Assembly (NCBI GenBank): GCA_004553095.1
Contig: SFMJ01000009.1
Coordinates: 1-32,621 of the forward strand
Direction: 5' to 3'
DNA length: 32,621 nucleotides
Origin: Bacteroidales bacterium
GTDB lineage: Bacteria; Bacteroidota; Bacteroidia; Bacteroidales; Muribaculaceae
Each line of letters starts with the position of its first letter. Within the stretch, counting starts at the first letter, position 1. The notes beneath the pieces were generated by a model. It had not been told where the DNA came from, searched no databases, and was given only the letters and a program-made list of their open reading frames with translations. The position numbers and the translations under genes are program-made. This document shows, in pieces, positions 1 to 7,909 of this stretch.

Positions 1-259
1 TCAAACATCACACATCTCCGGATTGTCGACTATCCCATATTAATATCAATAATATCCGATCAGACAAGCCTTGAAAGTCCCGATCGGGAGGAAACACACA
101 TAGATCCATATCGGATCTTCTACAAGCCATGCAGGGGAGTAAGGGTCATCTCCCTGCGGGCACCACCCATAGCGCTATAGAGTTCGATCGCAGCGATCGA
201 CAGATGATTCCGAAGCAATCGCAAGCGGGCTGTATGTTCGCTAACGATGTGCATATCCT

Positions 260-303
260 TGTGTAAAGATAGGGATACATTTGTGTATAGACAGGGATAC
301 ATT
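260..303 (+). repeat. Two-copy 22-bp tandem repeat before the efflux operon
   Basis: Copies at 260-281 and 282-303 match at 20 of 22 positions and abut exactly. Both contain AGGGATACATT. The repeat ends 42 bases before the adaptor start codon. The unit length is about two helical turns, so a protein bound to each copy would sit on the same face of DNA. This suits a tandem operator but is not proof of one. Confidence 0.75.
276..283 (+). promoter_or_regulatory. Candidate Bacteroidetes -7 box for the efflux operon
   Basis: TACATTTG fits the TAnnTTTG consensus known for Bacteroidetes promoters. It straddles the junction of the two 22-bp repeat copies; the same position in the second copy reads TACATTCG. 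No well-spaced -33 TTTG is visible, so support is weak. Confidence 0.3.
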
Positions 304-345
304 CGGCATATAGAGAATAGAATCATAAAACATCAATCATCAACC

Positions 346-1488
346 ATGAAATCAAATCGCATAACTATCTATCTATTATCGGCAATGGCTACGATATTGC
401 CGACCGGTTGCGGACACTCCCACGAAGAGCATCATGAGGGGGAGCATCATCACGCTGAAGAGATCGTGCTCGACGAGCATCAGATGGAAGAGGGTGGAGT
501 CGTAGTGGAAACGGTGACACCGGGAGACTTCCGCAATGTTGTCAAAGTGGGAGGCAAGATTATCTCCCCCACAGGCGATGAACAAACCATCGCCGCCACA
601 GCCTCGGGCATAGTAAATTACGTTAACACCTCGATCACCGAGGGGACAGCCGTCGGTGCGGGACAGACCTTGGTCACCATCTCCGCCAAGAAACTTCAAG
701 ATGGCGACCCGGCGATCAAGGCAAAGATCGAATATGAGGCAGCCAAACGAGAATATGACCGCGCCAACGAATTGGTGAAAGATAAGATCATCTCGGTCAA
801 GGAGTTCGAACAGATCAAGATGCAATATGAGACCGCCAAGATGATATATGAGGCACAGACGGGACACCTCACAGCCGGAGGAGTGGCAGTAAGCACACCG
901 ATGGGAGGATATATCAAGAGTCTGATTGTGGCGCAAGGGGCATACGTGTCGGTGGGCGATCCGATAGCCATCGTGTCGCAGAATCGCCGCCTCCAACTTC
1001 GGGCTGAAGTTCCGGAGAAGGACTATAAATATCTGAAGAATGTAGGGAGCGCCAATTTCCGACCCTCCTACGAGGATAAGGTCTATAAACTCTCCGAGCT
1101 GAATGGCAGGATCGTCTCCTACGGCAAGACCACAAGCGAAGATAGTTACTATCTGCCGATGACCTTCGAGTTCGACAATATCGGAGAATTTGTGGCAGGA
1201 TCGTATGTCGAGGTCTATCTTCTCACACAGCCTCGTAAGGGTGTGATCTCGCTGCCGAAGAGTGCCATAGTGGAGGATCAGGGCATCTATCATGTCTATG
1301 TGCAGGTGAAGGGCGAGAAGGGTGCCTTTATGAAGCGAGAAGTCACACTTGGCCAAGACAATGGCGAGCGTGTCGAGATAGTAAGCGGGCTTAAGGCCGG
1401 AGAGCAGGTAGTGGCCCGGGGTGCCTATCAAGTGAAATTGGCATCAGCCTCCGGCATCATCCCCGAAGGGCATAATCATCAACACTAA
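346..1488 (+). CDS. RND efflux periplasmic adaptor subunit (CusB/CzcB-like), lipoprotein
   Basis: Membrane-fusion protein that links an inner-membrane RND pump to a TolC-like channel. I start it at the ATG at 346, which begins MKSNR; an in-frame ATG at 247 would add 33 residues lacking any signal sequence. The 380-residue product has a lipoprotein-type signal ending at Cys22 with a relaxed lipobox (PTGC). A His-rich tract follows at residues 24-36 (ten residues later than the signal core) and the protein ends in a second short His cluster (GHNHQH). The split lipoyl/barrel-sandwich halves (about 80-110 and 185-225) flank an alpha-hairpin near 115-180, then beta-barrel and membrane-proximal domains. 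The His tracts suggest binding of transition metal in the periplasm. It is 15 bases upstream of the pump gene, so they form one operon. The metal cannot be fixed from sequence. Confidence 0.92.
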   Translation: MKSNRITIYLLSAMATILPTGCGHSHEEHHEGEHHHAEEIVLDEHQMEEGGVVVETVTPGDFRNVVKVGGKIISPTGDEQTIAATASGIVNYVNTSITEGTAVGAGQTLVTISAKKLQDGDPAIKAKIEYEAAKREYDRANELVKDKIISVKEFEQIKMQYETAKMIYEAQTGHLTAGGVAVSTPMGGYIKSLIVAQGAYVSVGDPIAIVSQNRRLQLRAEVPEKDYKYLKNVGSANFRPSYEDKVYKLSELNGRIVSYGKTTSEDSYYLPMTFEFDNIGEFVAGSYVEVYLLTQPRKGVISLPKSAIVEDQGIYHVYVQVKGEKGAFMKREVTLGQDNGERVEIVSGLKAGEQVVARGAYQVKLASASGIIPEGHNHQH

Positions 1489-1503
1489 AAAATCGAGAGA
1501 AGG

Positions 1504-4500
1504 ATGTTAAACAAGATAATACGATTCTCGTTAGACAATCGGCTATTGGTGCTGATCTGCTCGATCTTGCTGATGATCGGGGGTGTCTACACCGCCTATA
1601 ATATGGAGGTGGATGTTTTCCCCGACCTGAATGCGCCGACCGTAGTGGTGATGACCGAAGCCAATGGCATGGCTCCCGAGGAGGTGGAGCGTCTGGTAAC
1701 CTTCCCCTTGGAGACGGCAGTTAATGGGGCTACGGATGTGAGACGAGTACGTTCATCATCCACCACCGGCTTCTCTGTGGTGTGGGTAGAATTCAACTGG
1801 GGCACGGATATCTATCGAGCGCGCCAGATAGTCTCGGAGAAGATCGCGACGATCCAAGACCGTCTTCCCAAGAATATCGGCACGCCGACACTCGGGCCAC
1901 AATCTTCGATATTGGGCGAACTGATGTTCGTGTCGCTCACCGCCGACAGCACGTCGATGCAAGAGCTACGCACACTTGCCGATTGGAGAATACGTCCACG
2001 ACTGCTCGCCACGGGAGGTGTGGCTCAAGTCGCTGTGTTGGGAGGCGAAATCAAGGAATACCAGATCCTGCTCGACCCCGACAAGATGAAGCATTATGGC
2101 GTCGGGCTGAATGAGGTGTACGGGTCGGTGCAGGATATGAACCGCAACGTGTCGGGAGGTATCCTCTATGAATATGGCAATGAATATATCGTGAGAGGAG
2201 TGATCTCTACCGATTGCATCGAACAGCTCTCCAAGGTGCTGATCAAGAAGGTGGGAGACACACCGATTTATCTCGGCAGTGTGGCTGAAGTGAAGGTGGG
2301 AAATAGCTTCCCGAAGATGGGAGAGGCATCCTACAATGGGAAGCCATCGGTGATCATGACAGTCACCAAGCAGCCCAACACCGGCACGATCGATCTGACC
2401 AAGGATTTGGACCGAGCCTTGGCAGATGTGAGCAAGACGTTACCCGCCGATGTCAAACTAAATACAGACGTCTACCGCCAATCTCGATTCATCGAAAGTT
2501 CGATCAATAATGTCAAGAAATCGCTCTGGGAGGGTGGCATATTCGTGGTGATAGTGCTCTTCCTCTTCTTGATGAACACTCGCACCACGGTGATCTCCTT
2601 GGTGGCAATACCCCTCTCGTTGGTGTCGAGCATATTGGCACTCAAATTGATGGGGCTCACCATCAATACGATGAGTCTCGGCGGCATGTGCATCGCCATC
2701 GGTTCGCTGGTGGATGATGCGATAGTCGACGTGGAGAATGTATTCAAGCGGCTTCGCGAGAATAGGCAACTTCCTGAGGGAGAACGCCGTAGGGTCAAGG
2801 ATGTGATCTTTGATGCTTCGCGCGAAGTGCGAATGCCGATCTTGAACTCTACACTTATCATCATAGCGAGTTTCACACCCCTCTTCCTTCTGACCGGCAT
2901 GGAGGGTAGGATGTTGGTGCCATTAGGGATAGCCTTCATCGTGGCACTCTGTTCATCGACGGTGGTGGCATTGACAGTGACTCCGGTGCTTTGCAGTTAT
3001 CTTCTGGGCAAAGAAAAGAGGGGAACTGAAGATCGTCCGGAGCGAGAGCCGCTTGTGTCTCGCAGATTGAAGGATGTGTATCTTCGAGCCTTGGAATATG
3101 CATTGAGCCATCGACGCATGGTGCTCGGGACTACCGGCGCGGCACTCGTAGTGGCATTAGTGCTCTTCTTCACCTTGGGTCGCAGTTTTTTGCCACCATT
3201 CAATGAGGGGTCATTTACCATCAACGTGAACACACTTCCGGGCATCTCATTGGAAGAATCCAACCGTATCGGACAGCGAGCCGAAGAGGCGTTGCTGAGC
3301 ATACCGGAGATTAAGGTGGTGGGACGCAAGACAGGTCGCGCCGAACTCGACGAGCATGCCTTGGGTGTTAACACCTCAGAGATCGAAGCCCCCTTCGAGT
3401 TGGAGGGGCGTTCGAAGGATGAGGTGCTCGAAGAGGTGCGTCATAAGCTCAAAGAGATTCCGGGCGTTAACATAGAGGTAGGAGCGCCGATCACCCACCG
3501 CATCGACGCGATGCTGTCGGGGACACAAGCCGGCATAGCTATCAAACTCTTCGGCAGCGATCTGAATCGCATGTATGCCCTGGGCAATCAGATCAAAGAG
3601 TCTATCGCCGATGTAGATGGCATCGCCGATCTCAATGTAGAGCAGCAGGTGGAGCGTCCACAACTCAAGATAGAGCCAAAGCGAGACATGCTGGGCAAGT
3701 ATGGCATCACGATGCCGGAATTTGCCGAGATGGTGAGCGTTCTGTTGGCAGGCGAAGCTGTGTCGCAAGTATATGAAGGAGACCAAGCCTTCGACTTGGT
3801 GCTGAAAGTCGGCGAAGAGAGTCGTACCACTGCCGATCGTATCCGCGAGATGAGTGTGGATGCCGGGGGTGTCAAAGTGCCCTTCGGCAATATCGCCGAC
3901 GTCCGCTCGGCTATGGGACCGAACACGATCAATCGCGAGAATGTGTCGCGCAAGATAGTAATCTCGGCAAATGTGGCGGGACGCGACCTGCGTGGCGTCG
4001 TCAACGATATCCAAGAGCGTGTGGATGAGAAGGTGAAACTCCCTGAGGGTTATCACATCGAGTATGGTGGCCAATTCGAGAGCGAACAGAGTGCATCTCG
4101 CACGCTGATGATCGCATCGATCTTTGCCATTTTAGTGATCTTCTTGCTACTCTACAATCAGTTCCGCAGCGGCGTGCAGTCGGCAGTAGTGCTGATCAAT
4201 CTCCCCTTGGCGCTGATCGGCGGCATCTTGGCGATCAGACTCACCAACGGCGTGGTGAGCATCCCGGCAATCATCGGTTTCATCTCCCTCTTCGGCATAG
4301 CCACTCGCAATGGTATGTTGCTGATCTCGCGCTATAACGATCTTCGGAGTGAAGGATATAGCGTGATGGAGAGTGTGAAGAGAGGATCTGCCGACCGACT
4401 CAACCCGATCTTGATGACAGCACTGACCTCCGCCTTGGCACTGATACCGATGGTGGTAGGGGGCGATCTCCCCGGCAATGAGATTCAAAGCCCGATGGCG

Positions 4501-4638
4501 AAAGTGATCTTGGGTGGCCTCTTCACATCGACACTGCTCAATGGGTTTGTGATCCCGGTGATCTATCTGATCATTAGCCGCCGCAAGGAGGTTCAACCCG
4601 AGATAAAAGACATGGAAATAAACGACAAGGAAATATGA
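1504..4638 (+). CDS. Heavy-metal RND efflux pump (CzcA/CusA family)
   Basis: Proton-driven inner-membrane antiporter of the HME-RND family, expected to export metal cations through the adaptor and the outer-membrane channel. At 1044 residues it has the normal family length. It opens with the typical short cytosolic helix and first membrane helix, followed by periplasmic porter domains (about 35-340 and 560-870) alternating with two blocks of membrane helices (about 340-540 and 870-1030). The TM4 signature reads VDDAIVDVEN with Asp404, Asp405, Asp409 and Glu411. It lacks the DFG opening seen in CzcA-type Zn/Co/Cd pumps and is closer to the AIG...VDDA type. This argues against classical CzcA specificity but does not establish Cu or Ag. 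The gene overlaps the next one by 4 bases (ATGA), which suggests translational coupling. Confidence 0.95.
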   Translation: MLNKIIRFSLDNRLLVLICSILLMIGGVYTAYNMEVDVFPDLNAPTVVVMTEANGMAPEEVERLVTFPLETAVNGATDVRRVRSSSTTGFSVVWVEFNWGTDIYRARQIVSEKIATIQDRLPKNIGTPTLGPQSSILGELMFVSLTADSTSMQELRTLADWRIRPRLLATGGVAQVAVLGGEIKEYQILLDPDKMKHYGVGLNEVYGSVQDMNRNVSGGILYEYGNEYIVRGVISTDCIEQLSKVLIKKVGDTPIYLGSVAEVKVGNSFPKMGEASYNGKPSVIMTVTKQPNTGTIDLTKDLDRALADVSKTLPADVKLNTDVYRQSRFIESSINNVKKSLWEGGIFVVIVLFLFLMNTRTTVISLVAIPLSLVSSILALKLMGLTINTMSLGGMCIAIGSLVDDAIVDVENVFKRLRENRQLPEGERRRVKDVIFDASREVRMPILNSTLIIIASFTPLFLLTGMEGRMLVPLGIAFIVALCSSTVVALTVTPVLCSYLLGKEKRGTEDRPEREPLVSRRLKDVYLRALEYALSHRRMVLGTTGAALVVALVLFFTLGRSFLPPFNEGSFTINVNTLPGISLEESNRIGQRAEEALLSIPEIKVVGRKTGRAELDEHALGVNTSEIEAPFELEGRSKDEVLEEVRHKLKEIPGVNIEVGAPITHRIDAMLSGTQAGIAIKLFGSDLNRMYALGNQIKESIADVDGIADLNVEQQVERPQLKIEPKRDMLGKYGITMPEFAEMVSVLLAGEAVSQVYEGDQAFDLVLKVGEESRTTADRIREMSVDAGGVKVPFGNIADVRSAMGPNTINRENVSRKIVISANVAGRDLRGVVNDIQERVDEKVKLPEGYHIEYGGQFESEQSASRTLMIASIFAILVIFLLLYNQFRSGVQSAVVLINLPLALIGGILAIRLTNGVVSIPAIIGFISLFGIATRNGMLLISRYNDLRSEGYSVMESVKRGSADRLNPILMTALTSALALIPMVVGGDLPGNEIQSPMAKVILGGLFTSTLLNGFVIPVIYLIISRRKEVQPEIKDMEINDKEI

Positions 4639-5816
4639 TAAGGAAAGTTTTCTTTACGATAATAGCTCTTATGGCGGCATATCCGCTGTCGGGGCAAGAG
4701 AAAATGCAGGAAGTATTGCGATCGATTGAGTCGAACAATACGTCGCTGGCAGCATTGCGTGCCGGGATTGAGGCAGATCAACTTGCCAACCGCACCGACA
4801 TCTATCTGTCGGATCCGGAAGTTGGATTTGACTATCTCTGGGGACACCCCTCCCCTATCGGCAATCGTATCGATGTCAGCGTAAGTCAGACACTCGACCT
4901 CCCTACGATATCGGGCATGAAAGGGAAGGTGGCCGACCGCAAGAATGAGATGTTGAGATGGGAGTATGAGTCGCAACGCATCAACACTCTCACTCAGGCG
5001 AAGTTGCTTCTTATCGATATGATCTATTACAACCGGATGAGGCAAGAGTTATGTCTGCGACAACAGACCATCGACAGCATCGCGACGGCAGAGAAGCGAA
5101 AACTTGATGGCGGCACCGGCACGATCGTCGATTACAATGGCGTGCAGTTGGAGCAGATCGCGATAGCGGCCGAAATTCAGGAGATCGAGACAGAGCGTAA
5201 AGCCACATTGGCCACTCTTGAGCAGATGAACGGAGGCAAGGAGGTATCGTTCGATTGTGCTGAATATGAGGAGATAGTATTGCCGATCGACTTCGACAGT
5301 TGGTATGCCGAGAGCGAGCGGAAGAACCCGGTCTTGGCATACGTCAGGAGCGAGATAGAGATGAACAAGCAGCAAGTGTCGCTGAGTCGTTCGCTCAATC
5401 TCCCCTCGCTCAGCGTCGGCTATATGCTTGAGAAGACACAGGGCGAGCACTATCAAGGCATCTCCTTGGGGCTATCGATACCGCTATGGAGCACACGCAA
5501 CCGGGTGAAGCAAGCGAAGGCGGCAGTAGCGGCAGCAGAGGCACGCCAAGAGGATGCCAAGATCCAATTTTATGGGCAGTTGAACATCCTCTATCAGAGA
5601 GTTTTAGGACTCAACGAGAGTGCCCTTACCTATCGCAAAGCACTGACCGAAGCCGACAACTCACAATATCTGAAGCGAGCACTTGATGTCGGCGAAATCT
5701 CGGTGTTAGACTATCTGAGACAAGCCTCGATCTATTATCAATTCATAGACAAAGCGATGTCGGCAGAACGCGATTTGCACAAGAGTCATGCCGAACTGAC
5801 CTCCTACACCCTCTGA
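4635..5816 (+). CDS. TolC-family outer-membrane efflux protein (CzcC/CusC-like)
   Basis: Outer-membrane channel partner of the RND pump. The start codon lies in the ATGA overlap with the pump gene. The 393-residue protein has a signal peptide of about 20 residues (cleavage near SGQ-EK). The rest is long amphipathic helices arranged as two repeats (about 20-205 and 215-390), as in TolC proteins. Between them, LNLPSLSVGY and GLSIPLW near residues 255-285 look like membrane beta-strand regions. There is no lipobox, so unlike CusC it should not be lipid-anchored. Length is slightly short for the family but both halves are present. It is the last gene of the operon, followed by an inverted-repeat region. 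Confidence 0.9.
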   Translation: MIRKVFFTIIALMAAYPLSGQEKMQEVLRSIESNNTSLAALRAGIEADQLANRTDIYLSDPEVGFDYLWGHPSPIGNRIDVSVSQTLDLPTISGMKGKVADRKNEMLRWEYESQRINTLTQAKLLLIDMIYYNRMRQELCLRQQTIDSIATAEKRKLDGGTGTIVDYNGVQLEQIAIAAEIQEIETERKATLATLEQMNGGKEVSFDCAEYEEIVLPIDFDSWYAESERKNPVLAYVRSEIEMNKQQVSLSRSLNLPSLSVGYMLEKTQGEHYQGISLGLSIPLWSTRNRVKQAKAAVAAAEARQEDAKIQFYGQLNILYQRVLGLNESALTYRKALTEADNSQYLKRALDVGEISVLDYLRQASIYYQFIDKAMSAERDLHKSHAELTSYTL

Positions 5817-5840
5817 TAGCCAATTACAAATAACAAAGCG

Positions 5841-5903
5841 AGAGCGCGTTCTATCATAGAGCGCGTTCTTATAATAAAAACGAGCATGCTCAGAACACGC
5901 TCT
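5841..5903. terminator. Complex inverted repeat, likely end of the efflux operon
   Basis: AGAGCGCGTTCT occurs twice, at 5841-5852 and 5858-5869. Either copy can pair with AGAACACGCTCT at 5892-5903, with one mismatch. The loop of the nearer pairing contains the palindrome GAGCATGCTC (5882-5891). The structure starts 24 bases after the TolC-like stop codon. There is no long T tract after it, so a terminator role is probable rather than certain. Confidence 0.55.
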
Positions 5904-5947
5904 CAATAAAAATGGGACAAATAGGGGTGTTTTACAAAAATTTTTCT

Positions 5948-5955
5948 TAAATTTG
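5948..5955 (+). promoter_or_regulatory. Candidate -7 box for the yqeY-serS transcript
   Basis: TAAATTTG followed by C matches TAnnTTTG(C). No clear -33 box is visible. Transcription from here would give a leader of roughly 105 bases. That leader contains a small structure: CTCA (5976-5979) with TGAG (6007-6010), and inside it ATGTC (5985-5989) with GACAT (5997-6001), separated by a symmetric 5-by-5 internal loop. Confidence 0.45.
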
Positions 5956-6070
5956 CAAGTTAAAGAATGTGTTAACTCATCTTCATGTCATAAAAAGACA
6001 TCCATGTGAGGGTGTGTATGCTCTATGATATGAATAATAAACAGCAAAAACGTTATAAAAAGAACGATAT

Positions 6071-6523
6071 ATGAATCTTTTTGATCAAGTAAGCGAGGAC
6101 ATCAAGAAAGCGATGCTTGCCCGCGAAAGAGTGCGTCTTGAGGCTCTCCGAGGCGCCAAGAAGGAATTTCTTGAGGCTAAGACGGCAAAGGGAGCAAATG
6201 GCGAACTTAGCGATGAGACCGCAGTCAAGATCATCGTTAAGATGGTGAAACAGCGCAAAGAAAGCGCCAAAATTTATGAAGAAAACAATCGACCCGAATT
6301 GGCTGAGAACGAATTGGCTGAGGCGAGTGTTCTGGAGGAATATCTTCCCAAGCAACTCACAGCCGACGAATTGGCAGCCGAGTTGAAGGCCATAATCACC
6401 GAGGTCGGAGCCTCCGGGCCTCGCGACATGGGCAAGGTGATGGGTGTGGCAAGCAAACGTCTCGCCGGCCGCGCCGAGGGTCGCGCCATCTCCGAAGCGG
6501 TGAAACAACTCCTCAATAATTGA
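6071..6523 (+). CDS. GatB/YqeY-domain protein
   Basis: YqeY-family protein of 150 residues, the normal full length. It resembles the tRNA-binding C-terminal region of the GatB amidotransferase subunit but stands alone, so it is not an amidotransferase by itself. The helical N-terminal half contains MLARERVRLEALRGAKKEF. The middle carries EEYLPKQLT, a family hallmark. The C-terminal half contains DMGKVMG and ends in GRAEGRAISEAVKQLL. The family's function is unresolved; links to tRNA handling are inferred from the GatB similarity and fit its position 44 bases upstream of serS. Confidence 0.93.
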   Translation: MNLFDQVSEDIKKAMLARERVRLEALRGAKKEFLEAKTAKGANGELSDETAVKIIVKMVKQRKESAKIYEENNRPELAENELAEASVLEEYLPKQLTADELAAELKAIITEVGASGPRDMGKVMGVASKRLAGRAEGRAISEAVKQLLNN

Positions 6524-6567
6524 TCTCACAGATACCAACCAACTAAACACTCTCCTCAATATCCACA

Positions 6568-7839
6568 ATGCTGACTCTACAGACTATAAAAGCAGATCCC
6601 GAATATGTGATCGCACGCCTTGCCGTAAAGGGATTTGACGGCAAAGAAATCATCAACAAAATCCTGGATATCGACGCCGAACGACGCAAGCTTCAACAGA
6701 CCACCGAAAGCGATGCCTCAGAGCTGAAGAAACTTGCCTCCTCGATTGGCGCCCTGATGAAAGAGGGTAAAAGGGATGAAGCCGATGCCGCCAAGGCCAG
6801 AGTGGCTGAACTCAAAGGAAACACCAAGAAACTTCAAGACCGTCTGGCAGAGTGTGAAGAGGAGATGCGCGATCTCCTTCTGACCGTGCCCAATATGCCC
6901 TGCGAGGCAGTGCCCGAGGGATTGACCGCTGAAGATAACGTGGTGGAGAAAGAGGGTGGCGTCATGCCCGACCTTCCGGCAGATGCACTCCCCCACTGGG
7001 ATCTTGCCAAGAAATATGGCATCATCGACTTCGAACTCGGTGTCAAGGTGACAGGCGCCGGCTTCCCCTTCTATGTCGGGAAGGGTGCCCGCTTGCAACG
7101 AGCATTGATACAATTCTTCCTCGACGAGGCTTGGAAAGCCGGATATATCGAGGTGGAGCCCCCCTTTGCAGTGAATGAAGCATCCGGCTATGGCACAGGT
7201 CAGTTGCCCGACAAGGAGGGGCAGATGTATCATGTCAATCTCGACAACCTCTACTTGATACCGACAGCCGAAGTGCCTGTGACCAACATCTATCGCGATG
7301 TAATCTTGGCAGAAGATGAACTCCCCAAGAAGAATTGCGCCTACTCACCCTGTTGGCGTCGCGAAGCCGGCAGCTATGGCAAGGATGTGAGAGGCTTGAA
7401 CCGTCTCCATCAATTCGACAAGGTAGAGATCGTGCGCATCGAGAAGCCGGAAAATTCCTACGCTGCACTCGAAGAGATGAAAGACCATGTGCAGGGACTG
7501 CTCGATAAGCTTGGACTTCCTTGGCATATCTTGCGTCTCTGTGGCGGCGATATGAGTTTCACTTCCGCCATCACCTTCGACTTCGAAGTGTGGAGCGCCG
7601 CTCAGAAGAGATGGCTCGAAGTGTCGTCGGTATCCAACTTCGAAAGCTACCAAGCCAACAGACTGAAATGCCGCTATCGTGGCAGCGACAAGAAGACCCA
7701 CCTCTGCCACACCCTCAACGGCTCGGCACTCGCTCTGCCCCGCATCGTGGCTGCAATCCTCGAAAATAATCAGACCCCCGAGGGTATCATCGTGCCGGAA
7801 TGTCTCCGCAAATATTGCGGCTTCGACATCATCGACTGA
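6568..7839 (+). CDS. serS: Seryl-tRNA synthetase
   Basis: Class II aminoacyl-tRNA synthetase that charges tRNA-Ser (and tRNA-Sec where present) with serine in the cytosol. At 423 residues it is full length. The N-terminal antiparallel coiled-coil arm that grips the tRNA variable loop spans about residues 27-105 and is rich in Lys and Glu. The catalytic core shows motif 2 as CWRREAGSYGKDVRGLNRLH near residues 265-285, ending in HQFDKVE, and motif 3 as LNGSALALPRIVAAILEN near 380-400. The TAEVP serine-pocket element lies near residue 232. Nothing is missing or unusual. The next gene follows after 70 bases. Confidence 0.98.
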   Translation: MLTLQTIKADPEYVIARLAVKGFDGKEIINKILDIDAERRKLQQTTESDASELKKLASSIGALMKEGKRDEADAAKARVAELKGNTKKLQDRLAECEEEMRDLLLTVPNMPCEAVPEGLTAEDNVVEKEGGVMPDLPADALPHWDLAKKYGIIDFELGVKVTGAGFPFYVGKGARLQRALIQFFLDEAWKAGYIEVEPPFAVNEASGYGTGQLPDKEGQMYHVNLDNLYLIPTAEVPVTNIYRDVILAEDELPKKNCAYSPCWRREAGSYGKDVRGLNRLHQFDKVEIVRIEKPENSYAALEEMKDHVQGLLDKLGLPWHILRLCGGDMSFTSAITFDFEVWSAAQKRWLEVSSVSNFESYQANRLKCRYRGSDKKTHLCHTLNGSALALPRIVAAILENNQTPEGIIVPECLRKYCGFDIID

Positions 7840-7909
7840 TATGAACATCAAGAAGAGTCCTCCTCTGCGAGGCAACCAACAATAATCTATCACATAAAAC
7901 CAATCAGAC

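Larger units (their letters stand above)
1..345. other. Noncoding leader upstream of the metal-efflux operon
   Basis: No convincing gene is visible here on either strand. The stretch holds several perfect short palindromes: a 12-bp one at 78-89 centred on CCCGATCGGG, ATAGCGCTAT at 169-178, and TCGATCGC/GCGATCGA arms around one base at 184-200. A bulged hairpin has arms 131-139 and 150-157 (GCAGGGGAG with CTCCCTGC). A 22-bp tandem repeat lies at 260-303. A metal-responsive promoter/operator would be expected in front of the efflux operon, but no regulator gene lies inside the window, so that role is inference. The hairpin could equally be the terminator of a gene left of the window. Confidence 0.5.

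Noticed and set aside
247..345. In-frame upstream start for the adaptor (33 extra residues)
   Set aside because: The extra residues are translated from the tandem repeat and would bury the signal peptide. ATG 346 gives a proper lipoprotein signal.
376..1431. 351-codon - strand frame opposite the adaptor gene
   Set aside because: It mirrors the adaptor codons, with no known motif. The sense protein is clearly a membrane-fusion protein.
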